34,673 nt of DNA from Cyanothece sp. BG0011 (GTDB lineage: Bacteria > Cyanobacteriota > Cyanobacteriia > Cyanobacteriales > Microcystaceae). Where the stretch lies: positions 1 through 34,673 of the forward strand of contig NZ_PRLH01000150.1 in assembly GCF_003013815.1 (NCBI RefSeq), written 5' to 3'. The translations under genes were made by a program, and so were the position numbers. Below are positions 33,982-34,673 of the stretch, one piece after another; positions within the stretch are counted from its first letter, which is position 1, and each line of letters starts with the position of its first letter. Under the pieces are notes generated by a model that had not been told where the DNA came from, searched no databases, and was given only the letters and a program-made list of their open reading frames with translations.

Positions 33982-34223
33982 GTATTATTTCTTAAATAAA
34001 CTAACTGTAAAATTACTTAAAAAGCTAACATAGAAATAATTTTTCCGTGTTTCTTCGAGTGGCGATAATGACAATAGGAATGACATAATTAAATCAGAAC
34101 AACAGATTGTTTAGAGTCTATATCTTTTCAACAATTATTAACTGATTCTCATCAATTGAAAACTGTGTGAAGTTTGTTTTTTTGACATTCTAAACTTATC
34201 AACAATATTAGGAGATTTTTTGC

Positions 34224-34673
34224 ATGACTGCTGTACAAACCCTCGCTCAACAGAATTTAGAATCTATATTGAATTTTGATGGGAAAGATGATTATATTGA
34301 CTTAGGGAATAAGCCAGAATTTAAAATCAATAAAAACTTGACAATATCTGCTTGGATTAACGCTACTCATAATAATCAAAAATTGATTATAATCCCGATC
34401 ATAACTTATATATTGGGGCTTATAAAGATAATAATGAATTCTATCCCTATCAAGGTAAAATAGCAGAAGTTCGGATCTGGAATAAAGCCCGAAGCCAAGC
34501 AGAAATTAAACAAGATATGAACCACCGCTTAACAGGAAAAGAAGATGGCTTAATGGCTTATTTACCTTTGAATGGTGATGCTTCTGATCAAAGTGCTAAT
34601 AATAATAATGGTACAATTCATGGATCAACCTGGACTGAAGAAAATCTAAACTTTCTTGAGCCATTAAAAGCTA
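34224..34673 (+). pseudogene. LamG/concanavalin-like domain gene with internal deletion and frameshift, cut by window end
   Basis: The ATG at 34224 (TAGGAG upstream) opens a frame reading LNFDGKDDYIDLGNKPEFKI and LTISAWINATHNNQ, the start of a LamG-type domain. The frame then leaves the family pattern and stops at 34461-34463. In another frame the family's end appears from about 34395: NPDHNLYIGAYKDNNEFYP, GKIAEVRIWNKARSQAEIKQ and GLMAYLPLNGDASDQS, which is still open at the window edge. A normal LamG domain has roughly 80-120 residues between these two blocks, so a piece of the domain seems deleted and the frame lost. The product, if any, is the short N-terminal piece. Confidence 0.65.

Noticed and set aside
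1-34673. CRISPR array, tRNA or rRNA genes
   Set aside because: No regularly spaced direct repeats and no tRNA cloverleaf or rRNA-like sequence were noticed on reading the window. A tRNAscan or CRISPR-finder run would be decisive.

Overview
The window looks like chromosomal DNA of a unicellular, low-GC cyanobacterium of the Cyanothece/Crocosphaera/Synechocystis kind. Evidence includes repeated HIP1 octamers (GCGATCGC, for example at 940, 1399, 2430, 9192, 12510, 16190 and 31727), Ycf34, a CRR7-like NDH-1 factor, a methyltransferase very like Synechocystis Sll0418 (tocopherol/plastoquinone synthesis), an EbsA-like protein, a cyanobacterial-length NusB and a cyanobacterial-style arsBHC operon. 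The genus is an inference.

Layout: (1) 1-3.1 kb: the 3' end of an OmpR-type response regulator with an apparent frameshift, its histidine kinase, a tRNA nucleotidyltransferase and Ycf34. (2) 3.1-3.75 kb: a transposon graveyard with a TnpB C-terminal relic, two palindromic inserts and a degraded right end. (3) 3.75-7.4 kb: a TPR protein, a secreted animal-type haem peroxidase with a PEP-CTERM sorting tail, and a Gly/Cys-rich protein split by a frameshift at an A8 run. (4) 7.6-9.3 kb: class I fructose-1,6-bisphosphatase and CobU. (5) 9.28-16.3 kb: the main accessory feature, a complete three-gene pPIWI-RE module made of a PD-(D/E)XK nuclease, a DinG-type Fe-S helicase and a prokaryotic PIWI protein of the R/E class. 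It starts 2 bp after cobU and is bracketed by a near-perfect 14/15-bp direct repeat. (6) 16.4-22.3 kb: MPBQ methyltransferase, small conserved proteins, nusB, DUF502, and an ABC exporter with a small charged partner. (7) 22.5-26.3 kb: an arsenic operon (PstS-like lipoprotein, Acr3, ArsH, ArsC, dual-specificity-type phosphatase) behind two perfect ATCAA-N6-TTGAT ArsR-type operators. (8) 26.4-32.7 kb: mostly housekeeping genes (ribokinase, EbsA-like, DRTGG/BioD-like protein, CRR7, YvcK) plus hypotheticals. (9) 32.7 kb to the end: a lamin-tail-domain protein and a damaged LamG-like gene with related upstream regions.

How parts work together: in the pPIWI-RE module the PIWI protein is expected to recognise a nucleic-acid guide or R-loop, the helicase to remodel it and the REase-fold protein to cut. 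This family was described computationally, and its activity here is inferred. In the ars operon, arsenate is reduced by ArsC and arsenite exported by Acr3, ArsH handles organoarsenicals, and the PstS-like protein may bind phosphate or arsenate outside the membrane. Three reading-frame breaks (response regulator, Gly/Cys-rich protein, LamG gene) are noted. Two lie at A-runs, so sequencing error must be excluded before any biological reading.
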